From Trichobilharzia szidati (taxonomy: Eukaryota > Platyhelminthes > Trematoda > Strigeidida > Schistosomatidae), in NCBI GenBank assembly GCA_944472155.2, contig OX235279.1:157006199-157070198 (forward strand): 64,000 bases of DNA, given 5' to 3'. The position numbers and the translations under genes are program-made. Every line of letters begins with the position of its first letter. Position 1 is the first letter of the stretch. Under the pieces are notes generated by a model. It was not told the origin of the DNA, searched no databases, and saw only the letters and a program-made list of their open reading frames with translations. Of the stretch, positions 54,640 through 64,000 are shown piece by piece.

Positions 54640-57500
54640 TAATGCGAAAGTAATGTGAAATCCTCGTAGAATGTACGACGCTGGAATAGATGACCAGGTG
54701 GCAAAGGAATTGAGAAGATACAGAGTATAAGTTTTAAGAACCTGCTAGAGCATGTAGAATGGATGGGGTTTATCAGAATTATCAACTGGAGAGTCAGTAA
54801 TCTACTCTCGTCACCCAGACGACAACCAAAATCACTCTGAGGAAGTGGTTATCATGATTCCATGAAAAGCTACTAAAGCCTTTGTGCATTAGGAACCAAT
54901 TTACCCCGGGATTATGAGAATGAGATTCAACTCAAAAGGAAGGAAGGAAGGAAGGTCGCAATTGTTCAATACTACGCACAATGCCATAAACAACTCAGAA
55001 AAGAGAAGGAAGATTTCTATGGACGACTGCAAAGTGTAATGGACAAGATCCCAAATATTGACATCAAAATCATAATGGACGATTTGAATGCTCAACTAGG
55101 AGCAGATTATACAGGTGGAGAATTCGTCAACTCTTCGCAGAATTATGCGCCCTCAGTGATTCGGTGATTGGAGATAGTGTATATAATCACAGGAATACAA
55201 AAAACAACATGAACTTCTCCTGACGGACACACCGAAAATCTCAAGAAGGTGGAGACTCGGCCTGCTGGACACAAATTCAAAAAGGAGAGCAAACGTAGGC
55301 TCATACCATCATCTGGTTCAAGTTCAAGCTGAAAGCCTTCAAAACAACTGGAGATAGACAACAGTTAAAAATTAGCACACAGAAACTGAATGACGAAACT
55401 ACAAGTGATACACTCACTACAGCCATATGAGAAAAGTCAGAGGCATTACGTGAAATCACTGAGCACCACGGACAAAATCGCAACTCTCCATACACAGCCG
55501 TTTTAGGAAGAAAGAGGAGACCAGACAAGGAATGGCTCTCCTCAGACACCAAGAAGCTAACAGAAGAGAGGAAAGGAGGATGGTGAAACAGAAGATGAAC
55601 CAACGCAAAGATGGAAAACAGAAGGAGAAGCCGAGTTCAGTGCACATCTCACCGAATAAAGATACGAATAAAGAAAGACAAAAGACAATTCTACGACACG
55701 TTGGCGAACGAAGCAGAACAGGCAGGTTGCAGGTAGAGTAGACCTGGGATCAATATATCACATAGCGTGGTATCTAATCGGGTATAGGCCAATGCAGATG
55801 CAACCTATCAGAGAGAGTCAGGGGAACCTAATCACCAAGGTGTAGAGACAATGGGCTGATCAACTGAAAGGACTCTTGAATCACCTGGAACTCACCCAGA
55901 AATACCATCAACAACACGTACAGGACTGACTGCCAGCACCAGGGATCCTGAATGCATTCATGCTTCTTAAATTCAGAAAGGCAGCATGGCCAGATGGGAT
56001 TTTCCCTGAGAGACTGAAAATGGACTCAGAGACGCCAGCAGATATCCTCCTGGCACTATCGCAAAACGTTAGGAAGGAAGGAAAGGCGCCTTCCGATGGG
56101 AATCAAATGTACGTTGTGAAGATACCAGAGAATGACGACTTGGCTAGCACAAGAACTGATGCGGAATGAAGCTCTTCTCCACTACAAATAAAATACTGAA
56201 TCACGTCATTCTGGAGAGAACAAAAGATGTATTGGATTCCCAACTCGATGGGGAACAAGCCGCACTTAGAAAAGGGAAATCACTTGTTGATGGAATTGCT
56301 ACTCTATGGATCGTCATCACAGAACAAAGCATGGAATGGCAGTCAACTTTCATTTTACCTCAACTTCATCGACTTTGACAGGGGCTTTGGCAGACAGCGT
56401 TGACCGTAACGAGAAGTAATTTGGAAACTACTTCGACACTGTGAAGTGCTCCCAATCTATATCGACATCGTGCAGCAGTCGACTTTACGACAATGGCATG
56501 GGTCAGGTGATCCACAACGGAAAACCTAGTGAGGTATTCGAAGTGAATACAAGAGGAAAACAAGCTGGCTGACTATTACCACCGATGATATTTCTAATTG
56601 TGGTGGAGTGTATTGTGTGTCAGACTGTGAGTGAGGAGCGAGGAGATAGGATTACGCTGAACGATCGACAAGAAAACTTTAGAAGATCTGGATTTTGCAC
56701 GTGAATGATCTATGTCTAATGTCATTAAAAACTCGAAGACTTAAATGAGGAAGACTAACAGGTATTCGGAAGCAGCAGCAAACGCAAGAGTCGAATTGAA
56801 CACAGAGAAGACGAAGGTAATCAAGATTCCCAGCGACCAACAACAACTGGCACCAATCACTGTCAACGAAACAAATTTGAGAGAGACCTCATTTTCCAAT
56901 TACCTAGGAAGCATCGTTTCAACCACAGGTAGAGGCACGGGTGAGGATGTCGAAACTAACCAGGATATGAAAGGCGAGACATACCCTCTTCACTCTGAAT
57001 TCAGTTTGGAAATCTTCAGCACTACACAGCGCAAAGCACTAAATTCGTATTGTAAGCTACAATGTTAAGTGAGTCAGTGAGTTCTTCCATATGGGTCAGA
57101 AAGTTGGTGGGTGTGTCACGGAAAGCATTTCTAACAAGTCACGGGAGATCTTTGTCAGCAGGTGAATCGGTTCCATAGTGAATATTGCGTGGCGACAAAT
57201 GAATTAGCGGCAACAAACAAACCAGTCAAGAATCTATCACCAAACACGTATGCTGACGAAAATCGAGATGGATTGGATAAACGCTGGGGAGACCATCAAT
57301 TGGAACCGTGCGACAGGCTATCACTCGGCTATAACCTGAGTGGAAGACGACTAGTTGAGCATGTGTCGAAAAGTGACACATAGGAGATCACGTGAGGAGC
57401 GGATTAGGGACTGTAGACAATTATCGTAGAAAATTCGGCAAAACGAGATCTGCTGTTGAAGCCCCGTGTTCTACTCGGAACTCAAAGGAACAATGAAATC
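54640..57500 (+). pseudogene. RTE-type retrotransposon, long decayed copy
   Basis: Endonuclease: WNPRRMYDAG near 54660, VAIVQYYAQCHKQLRKEKED, KIIMDDLNAQLGADYTG (GDxNA with G to D). Linker: 55532-55741 (KMNQRKDGKQKEKPS, ILRHVGERS). RT: 55960-56155 (KAAWPDGIFPERLK), 56166-56378 (DSQLDGEQAALRKGKSLVDG), the motif A region frameshifted near 56370, motif B eroded, and FADD lost near 56695. C-terminus: 56745-57068 (VELNTEKTKVIKI, NYLGSIVSTTG). Tail: GAAGCCCCGTGTTCTACTCG then GAACTCAAAGGAAC at 57460-57492. An AAGG run (54938-54955) disrupts the endonuclease. It covers most of ORF2, but with many breaks. Confidence 0.75.
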
Positions 57501-57559
57501 ATTCAATATGTTGTTCGCTGGTTCGTTGACAGATTTTTGACCTGTTCCTTGAATTTTAT

Positions 57560-57835
57560 TATGATGGCAGCGAAAGCAGCAGTCTGTTGGAAGGGCTTTC
57601 AGTGACGCGTCAGTTGATTTCCCCAATCCAACCACGTAGGAGCACTCATTCGCCAGGCAGGCTTCCATTGGAGGGCTCGGCACGCGATGTCACCCAGTTG
57701 TCTCCTCAGTGGTTATGTTCAGTATATTCGCTTCCATTTCCTTCAGCAAATATGCTGGTTGTCTTTGTAACTGCCAGAGTTCTGGTCGATCATCTTGTTC
57801 TCATAAACGAGCAAGATGATAACAAAAAATAGACA
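57560..57835 (-). pseudogene. RTE-type retrotransposon 3' fragment
   Basis: CGGCACGCGATGTCACCCAG, TTGTCTCCTCAGTGGTTATG, then TATTCGCTTCCATTTCCTTC follow the reverse complement of the RTE C-terminus (GCGCGATGTCACCCAGCGGC at 60570). It is opposite in orientation to the element that ends at 57500. Only the C-terminal coding scrap is left. Confidence 0.5.
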
Positions 57836-58727
57836 ACAGCTAGAACGGAGTCAAGTCATTAATGTTGAGTAAACTTGAGGAAACTAAATTGATATTACGT
57901 AATTTTGGATAATGACTTGCCTCATCATGTGACAGAAACTTGTGTGTAATATTATTATTCCCACCATTACTTGGATAGTTCAAGGAAGGATCAAATTTGC
58001 AGCATTAAGTGATGTCATGATTTCATTTCACAGGTTCTTATCAGACTGACTGCCTGAAATTACTGCGATGGTTATAAAAGGATTACGCTACATAACAAAA
58101 TTTATTGTTTGGGTTGTGACAGCAGAGAACACGTTACTTATGAATTGAGTCATCCAAAATGTGAGCAACACAGTATTTTATTTAGTTTGGTTGGTAATCA
58201 GTTTGTGACAAAAAAGAAAAGCATCTTCCTACAGATTACAATTACCTGACACTGTAGTTACGAAGGTATCCTGTCAACATCTCCAAATGGTCCAAACTAT
58301 TAGATGTGGAAGGGACATCTGAGCGATTTCAGCTGAACTTACTCACTCACTCACTGCCTCAGCGACTACATTTTCACTACGATTGCATGCTGGATGAATA
58401 GTTTTCTATATGAGTGACTCCAAAATCGAAGTATGTAACTGTAGCGTCATTCTTGTGCAACCATATGTGTGACATATTATAAGTAATAGGTTTTCGGTTG
58501 ATTCGCTTAACTGCCAGAGTCGTTCACTGATTGCTTATTCTTTCTGGACACTCAGTCGCCTAACCTTCAAAATCGAGGTAGGTGTCAGTTGATGTAAGTC
58601 TTCAGTCGCATATCAGAAATGCCTTCATTGCCGCACCGGTCAACTGCTTCAATCCATATTACGATCAGTGAGTACATATAAGTGTAATTTTCAGTTGGAC
58701 ATGTATATATATATCTACTTATTCACC
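57836..58727. other. No recognisable gene
   Basis: Short frames and AT-rich tracts (TATATATATATCT near 58705). No motif. Confidence 0.35.
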
Positions 58728-59300
58728 CAACCGACGACAACAACAACAAGAAGCACTGGTCCCTATCTACGGTAGAATCACATAGGATGCGGCCTGCTAC
58801 ACTTAGGTAGGCAACATCGTTCCAGCTACAGGTGGCAGCACGAACGAGAATGTCAGAGTTATCAAAGATTTCGTCGGGAAAACAGACAATCATGCATCAC
58901 TGGTACTCACTCAACAAGAAGAAGCAGAGTCAATTCTCATCACTAATGTCAAGGTAGTCAGTACGGCTATGTCATTCAGAGACGTTGCACGAGTGTAGCC
59001 GGAAGCGAAACAGAGACCTTTACCGACAGCTATCTTCTGTTGACAATGAAGATCCTGTGACCGACCAGGAAATGTGTAAATATGTAAAGCGCAAAATGAA
59101 GTTTGATGACGAAAAGAAACTTAACTTCCATTGACTGTCAAGTATGCAGAAGAAAATCGAGCTGGATGGATGGATCAGGTGTACGCTGAGACAATTTGAT
59201 TGAGTCTCTCTGGTTGAACAGCCAACGAGGCTGATGTTATTACATGAAGGTGCTGAATTCGATCCGCAATGGCGTCACTCGTGACTACAGCTACGAAACA
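58728..59300 (+). pseudogene. RTE-type retrotransposon C-terminal remnant
   Basis: A CAACAACAACAACAAGAAGC run (the NQQQRQQ-coding segment), then VGNIVPATGGSTNENVRV (cf. LGSIVSTTGGTDEDVKS), QEEAESILITNVKVVSTA and CRRKSSWMDG (cf. CRRKWRWIGH). Frameshifted, with no catalytic domain. Confidence 0.65.
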
Positions 59301-59867
59301 AGGAATCAGAGCATATCGTGGAGTGATGCAGGACAGACCAAATAAAGCAGGATGACAAACTCATAAAACAGCCCTGCTAGAAATCGAAAGTTGGTGTCCG
59401 TGGCCAATCTCATTACAACGTATTCTACCTGAGTATTATAAACTTGAATTCGACACACCATCCAACACAACATACACATAAAAAATAATACACAAACACA
59501 ACGTGTATCCAATTATAATGCAACACACTCTCTAATGTTGTGAAACAGATGATTAGAAGGCGGTAAAATGTAGACTGAAAGAAATTGATTGAGTATTTTT
59601 CGGTCATTGTTACTTGGCTGATGATAATTAATACAGAAACGACTTTCAAAGGTGAACATAACAATGGGATGTAGTGAGATATAAAGGGATAATGAAAGAA
59701 TTTCACAAAAGTAAGCAGACTGTGTAAAAATGTGAAAAAGATAAAGAGAGTTCATTTAACATAAAATGTCTGAGTATTTGAAGAAAAATAATGAGGAAAA
59801 TAAAGTAAAAGTGATCAAGTGGACTTGTGGTGATTCTGATGAATATCTCTTAAATGTTGATCTCATA
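59301..59867. other. No recognisable gene
   Basis: Three overlapping minus-strand frames of 68-93 codons (59306-59755), hydrophobic and without a recognised domain. Confidence 0.35.
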
Positions 59868-59970
59868 TTGTGGTCTGCGCTGAATCGATATTTCGCAAAT
59901 ATCCCATCACGCTCACAGAACTCAAATATCTCAACATCATCAGCCTGAGCTACAAATCTCCTTTAGTATA
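59868..59970 (+). repeat. Dispersed repeat B, decayed copy
   Basis: ATTTCGCAAATATCCCATCA, CTCACAGAACTCAAATATCT, then CATCAGCCTGAGCTACAAAT and CTCCTTTAGTATATC reproduce the order of 42950-43035, including the family 3' end. Confidence 0.55.
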
Positions 59971-60371
59971 TCTAAATAGATGCATATTCACTATTCACTA
60001 TCACCTTTTGTCTACTTCCTGTTATAATTCATGATTATTCATTGAAGATCGACCACCGATGATTCGTATAAGTTTTAAATTCAGCCTGATGAACAAGACT
60101 GAACGCGTTTTATTTTCGAAATGGATACACAGCAACAATAGTTGGACCTGGAAGAGAGAACAGTATTCCAGTGGTCATCGAGTGTCTAAATATGAAAAAT
60201 CCAAACAGAAGGAAGTATATGCATCCATAATATGTGTGGAGAAATGAAATAACCGATAACTGCAGGAACAAATTCATGAAGAAAATGGCAAAATATGCTT
60301 GTTTTATATGAAAGTATGTTTACTAATCAAATATAAATGATCAATAGACACCATCCTTCTTATATTATTAT
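59971..60371. other. No recognisable gene
   Basis: Short frames only, up to the ATTATTATTATTG tail of the next element. Confidence 0.35.
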
Positions 60372-62224
60372 TATTGTTCCCTTGGGTTCCTAGTGGAACA
60401 TAGGGCTCCAACTGCACGCCTCCACTTTCTTCTGTCTCCTGCTGTACTTTTCACTTGCATCCATGTTAATCCATACTGTTTCAGTTCTTCATCACACGAT
60501 CTCCTCCATGTCACCCTTCGACGTCCCACTCGCCGCTTCCCTTTCGGGTTCCACTCGAGCTATGGCCTGACGCGCGATGTCACCCAGCGGCCTCCTCAGC
60601 GAGTGTCCAATCCATCTCCACTTTCTCCTGCATATTTGTTGGGCGATTGGTTCTTGTTTTGTTGGTTCCCATAGTTTCTTGTTGGTGATTCTTTCCGGCC
60701 ATCTGATCTTGAGTATAGAGCGAAGACAGCTGTTGATAAAGGTCTGCAACAGGCTGTTGGAAATATTCTTGGTGACCCGCCAAGTTTCTGATCCGTATAG
60801 CAAAACTGACTGACTTGACGCTTGTATTGAAAATCCGAATTTTGTTGTTGATGCTGAGTGACGAAGATTTCCAGATTGGTTTCAGGTTGATGAATGTGTT
60901 TCTCGCCTTTCCCGTTCTCAATGTGACATCCTCGTCCGTTCCTCCTGTGGGTGAGACAATGCTACCTAGATAAGTGAAAGAAGTAACCTCTTTCAAATCC
61001 TTCCCGTTGATGGTGATTGGCACTGGATATTGCTGTCGTTGTTGTTGGTTGGTTATTTTCATGACCTCCGTCTTGTCTATGTTCACCTGGAGTCCTGTCT
61101 TTGCTGCTTCTTCGACCAGTTTGTCGGTTTTCGCTTGTAAGTCTTCGATTTTGTGTGACATCAAACATAAATCATCCACGCGCGAAATCCAGGTCTTCTA
61201 AGTTCTTCGCGTCGGTCCAGGGTATCCCTGTCTTCTCGTTTCCCACTGTCTGACGCATAATCCAGTCCACCACAATTAGGAATATCATTGGTGATAATAA
61301 GCACCCTTGTCTGACTCCTGTGTTTACTCCAAACGCTTCGCTGAGTTTTCCGTTGTGGATCGCTTGACATGTGCCGTTGTCGTACAGCTGTTGAATAAGG
61401 TTGATGAAGATTTGGGGTACGCCGTAGTACTCGAGTAGTTTCCAAATTACTTCGCGGTCAACGCTGTCGAAGGCCTTCTCAAAGTCTATAAAGTTGAGGT
61501 AGAGATTTGATTGCCATTCCATGCTTTGTTCGATGATAATGCGTAGAGTTGCAATTTGGTCAGAACATGATTTGCCTTTCCTGAATCCAGCTTGTTCTGG
61601 TCGGAGTTCTGTATCCAGTGCGTCCTTTATTCTCTCCAGGATGATGCGAATCAGGATTTTACTTGGCGTCGACAGGAGCATGATTCCTCGCCAGTTCTTG
61701 CAGAGTCCTAGGTCGCCCTTCTTTGAAATTTCACTAGGTAACCTTTCCTCCAGTCAGTAGGCACTTTTCGCTCTTTCCAGATCTTTTGCAATAATGGCAT
61801 TTCTGCTGTCGTTTCTAGGTACGCTTTCAGTGCTTCAGGGGGTATTCCATCTGCTCCAGCTGCTTTTCCAGCTTTCAGAAACTTGATTGCATTCAAGACT
61901 TCAGCTTTTGTTGGAGGATCGGTGTAAACTTGCAGTTGTGTACGCGCTGTTGTTGGTATTTCTGGACGGGTTGTAGGTGGTGGTTGGTTCAAGAGTCCTT
62001 TGAAGTGGTGCGCCCATTGTTTAATCTGTCTTTCTTCCTTGGTAATTGGGTTCCCTTGGCTGTCTTTTATAGGTTTCACTTGTGTTGATCTCTTCCCGGA
62101 TAGAGACTTGGTTATCTGATATAGAGTCCTCAGGTCCCTTTCGCCTGCTGCCTTCTCAGCTTCAGTAGCCAGGTTGTCGTAGGATTGTCTCTTGTCCTTC
62201 CTGGCACACTTCTTCACTTCCTAT
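60372..62224 (-). pseudogene. RTE-type (SR2-like) non-LTR retrotransposon, young copy with intact 3' tail
   Basis: Four minus-strand frames cover the linker (62217-61708: KKCARKDKRQSYDNLATEAE, ending KVPTDWRKGYLVKF), RT (61681-61172: RPEQAGFRKGKSCSDQ, motif A FIDFEKAFDSVDR, motif B GVRQGCLLSP), the C-terminus (61179-60580) and the last part (60803-60492: LYGSETWRVTKN, CRRKWRWIGHSLRRP). Frameshifts lie near 61735 and 61180, plus the extra CAGT near 60810. The last is shared with the copy at 14445. At the active site the FADD box reads FARGW because of a short insertion. The 3' end is GGAGCCCTATGTTCCACTAG, then GAACCCAAGGGAACAATAAT. The 5' end is truncated at about 62224, so there is no endonuclease. 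Confidence 0.85.
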
Positions 62225-64000
62225 ACACGTTGCATATCTCAAGAGTAGTAAATTTCAGACACAGAAAATGGCTTAAGTGCATTACTGTGTTGAAAGAAGC
62301 AGTGGTGGTTAGGGGTTAATTAAGGTGCTCTTATTGAAATTTTCCTTCTCTTAATTCTTTATTTATTTCTAACAATAACTGTCTGTAATATCTCTCAAAT
62401 CGGCTCAACCTAACTCTAATCTGTTCCTAATTTAGACATAAGCTTCATTCCTCCCTAGCCTAACTTAAAAATATCCGGAAGTGACAGGTCGGTGAGGGGT
62501 CTGAGAGTGATAAGGACTGGGCTGTTTGTAGAGAATGAATTGAATACACATGGACAATTGTGAAGCCCATCAAAGAGGCCTGGAAAGACCAAGAGGATAC
62601 GGTGACATACTACTGAAGCAAAGCGGAGGAATAATAATATGAATGATAAAAGAAACGTGGTTGAAGCAAAAGATTATGCGATCCAATAAACAGGGGGTGT
62701 CAAGGAATATGAAACTGAGTTAGCAAGGCGAATCAAGACTGTTGACCACTTCTTCCTGCATTCACATGAATTCGGTTTAATGATGTGCAATAACAGCTGT
62801 TTTTGACAAACTAGAAAAGAGCTGAACCTCACTGTCTGCTGAATATCTCGTAGTGCGTCAGCATCTCTGCTTCATCATCTACGTCTACGAGATTCCTGAT
62901 AATAGCAGTGTTAAAACTGTGTTTTCCTTGAAAAGATGGGTTCCTTTGACATGTCTTCAAAGGATAGATAAAGTGCCCTTCTTTCTATTCTCTTTATGCA
63001 ACGACGGTCCTTTTTCACTTGTAAGAGATGCATTTCAATGTTTGAGTGCTCCAGAAGTCATAATGTTCGACAAACGGGAGCTGATTTGGTTGGAGGATAA
63101 GTAATGGTTAGTGAAGTACAAAATCTTCTGTTGACTATTCTTTGAATTGTCTTACCGTTAAAGTCAATTTGTATGAAGGACGGCCACTAGTTCTCCATAA
63201 TGTTTTTCGTAGTCACATTTTCAAACCTCCCACCCACTCAATAAGGAATTCCTTCGTGTGACCGTTATTACCAAGGTCTTCTCATGACTCTGCAATTCTG
63301 GTTCTGATTTCCCGATAGAATGCATTCTCATTTCTCTGTAAAATACAATCCTTAGGAATAGTCATTTCTAGCCGATTGCGTAGAAATCATCGGGATTTGT
63401 GTGATCGTTCATTCCACATAAACTCTCAGTGAATGGATCTATGCAGACTTTCATCTCTAAAGCACTGCATAGCGATGCAAAGAAAATTGTACCTCCTACA
63501 AACTTTAGACTGTGTGAAACTATCGAGAAACCATGGAAATAAGAAGATATCATGAGAATAATACTACTCACTCACTGGTGTAAGTAGTTTAATACCAATA
63601 AAACCAACGAGTGGTTCTTGCCATCAAGCCAGATTATCGAAGTGATATAAATACCGGACAGTCGTTTCGCTCGTTTGGAGCCTAACTCAACAGTGTGGCG
63701 TAACCTGTGATTGATGGAACTCAGAAAGTTGGATCTGTTCAAGCCATCGAAATTCTGGCTGGCTAATTACTTGGTGGGCTCCAGACGAACAAAACAGGCG
63801 TTTCATGTATAGATCACTTCCACACTCTGTCTACCAAACACTACTGCTGCTTGATATGAGTGGTATTCAACTCCTCTATTCAACCAATTACTAGCATATG
63901 GCATGACGCATCTATGCTTGCATTGTTGATTGCCATATATGGCAGTATCAATTAGATCACCATATTGTATGTAAGTGTGTGACAGTCCTGCCAGTAGCAT
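62225..64000. other. No recognisable gene
   Basis: No retroelement motif seen. Frames are at most 83 codons (62853-63104 plus), and none has a domain I recognise. Confidence 0.4.

Noticed and set aside
1..64000. CRISPR array, rRNA operon, bacterial-type operon or promoter
   Set aside because: No regularly spaced short repeats, no rRNA signature and no tightly packed long frames; the content is eukaryotic repeat DNA.

Overview
The window looks like a gene-poor, repeat-dense stretch of a flatworm genome, most likely a digenean trematode of the schistosome type. The base composition is AT-rich by eye. It carries many decayed non-LTR retrotransposons of the RTE clade (the SR2-like type of schistosomes), one CR1/Jockey-type element (SR1-like), fragments of Penelope-like elements (PLEs) with GIY-YIG nuclease remnants, tRNA-headed SINEs, and three degenerate repeats resembling the schistosome Sm-alpha hammerhead SINE. 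I found no intact host protein gene, rRNA gene, intact tRNA gene or CRISPR array. Almost every open frame over 60 codons is a retrotransposon fragment or a chance frame opposite one. Introns or small exons of a host gene cannot be excluded.

Layout. 1-9.9 kb: SINEs, RTE 3' ends (5.2, 6.6 kb), an Sm-alpha-like repeat (7.9 kb) and a PLE fragment (8.5 kb). 9.9-11.6 kb: two RTE fragments tail to tail. 13.1 kb: PLE fragment. 14.4-16.0 kb: a young minus-strand RTE with a 366-codon RT frame. 18.8-27.2 kb: a duplication cluster with three copies of a repeat (R), a plus-strand RTE remnant, two copies of a second unit, two PLE GIY-YIG remnants and a PLE terminal sequence. 29.2-34.6 kb: two minus-strand RTEs; the second contains a near-identical inverted copy of the 20.8-22.7 kb remnant. 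34.8-35.1 kb: a 258-bp insert between 16-bp direct repeats. 40.8-44.2 kb: Sm-alpha-like repeat, SINEs and a perfect 175-bp palindrome inside a 14-bp target-site duplication. 44.7-46.2 kb: RTE fragments. 49.4-50.2 kb: a PLE C-terminus facing an inverted copy of its own end. 51.1-54.5 kb: RTE fragment, then a CR1-type element whose RT frame has one nonsense codon. 54.6-59.3 kb: plus-strand RTEs. 60.4-62.2 kb: a second young minus-strand RTE. The rest is unassigned.

The elements are linked by parasitism rather than by a shared cellular pathway. The tRNA-headed SINEs end in the same tail (a TATGTTCC...GGAAC core near the 3' terminus) as the RTE elements, so the RTE reverse transcriptase probably mobilised them. 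The best candidates for unusual biology are the palindromic SINE insertion, the PLE terminal sequence with a hammerhead-like core found at two loci, the inverted and direct duplications with abrupt identity breaks, and an eight-copy dispersed repeat with a palindromic core that I cannot assign.
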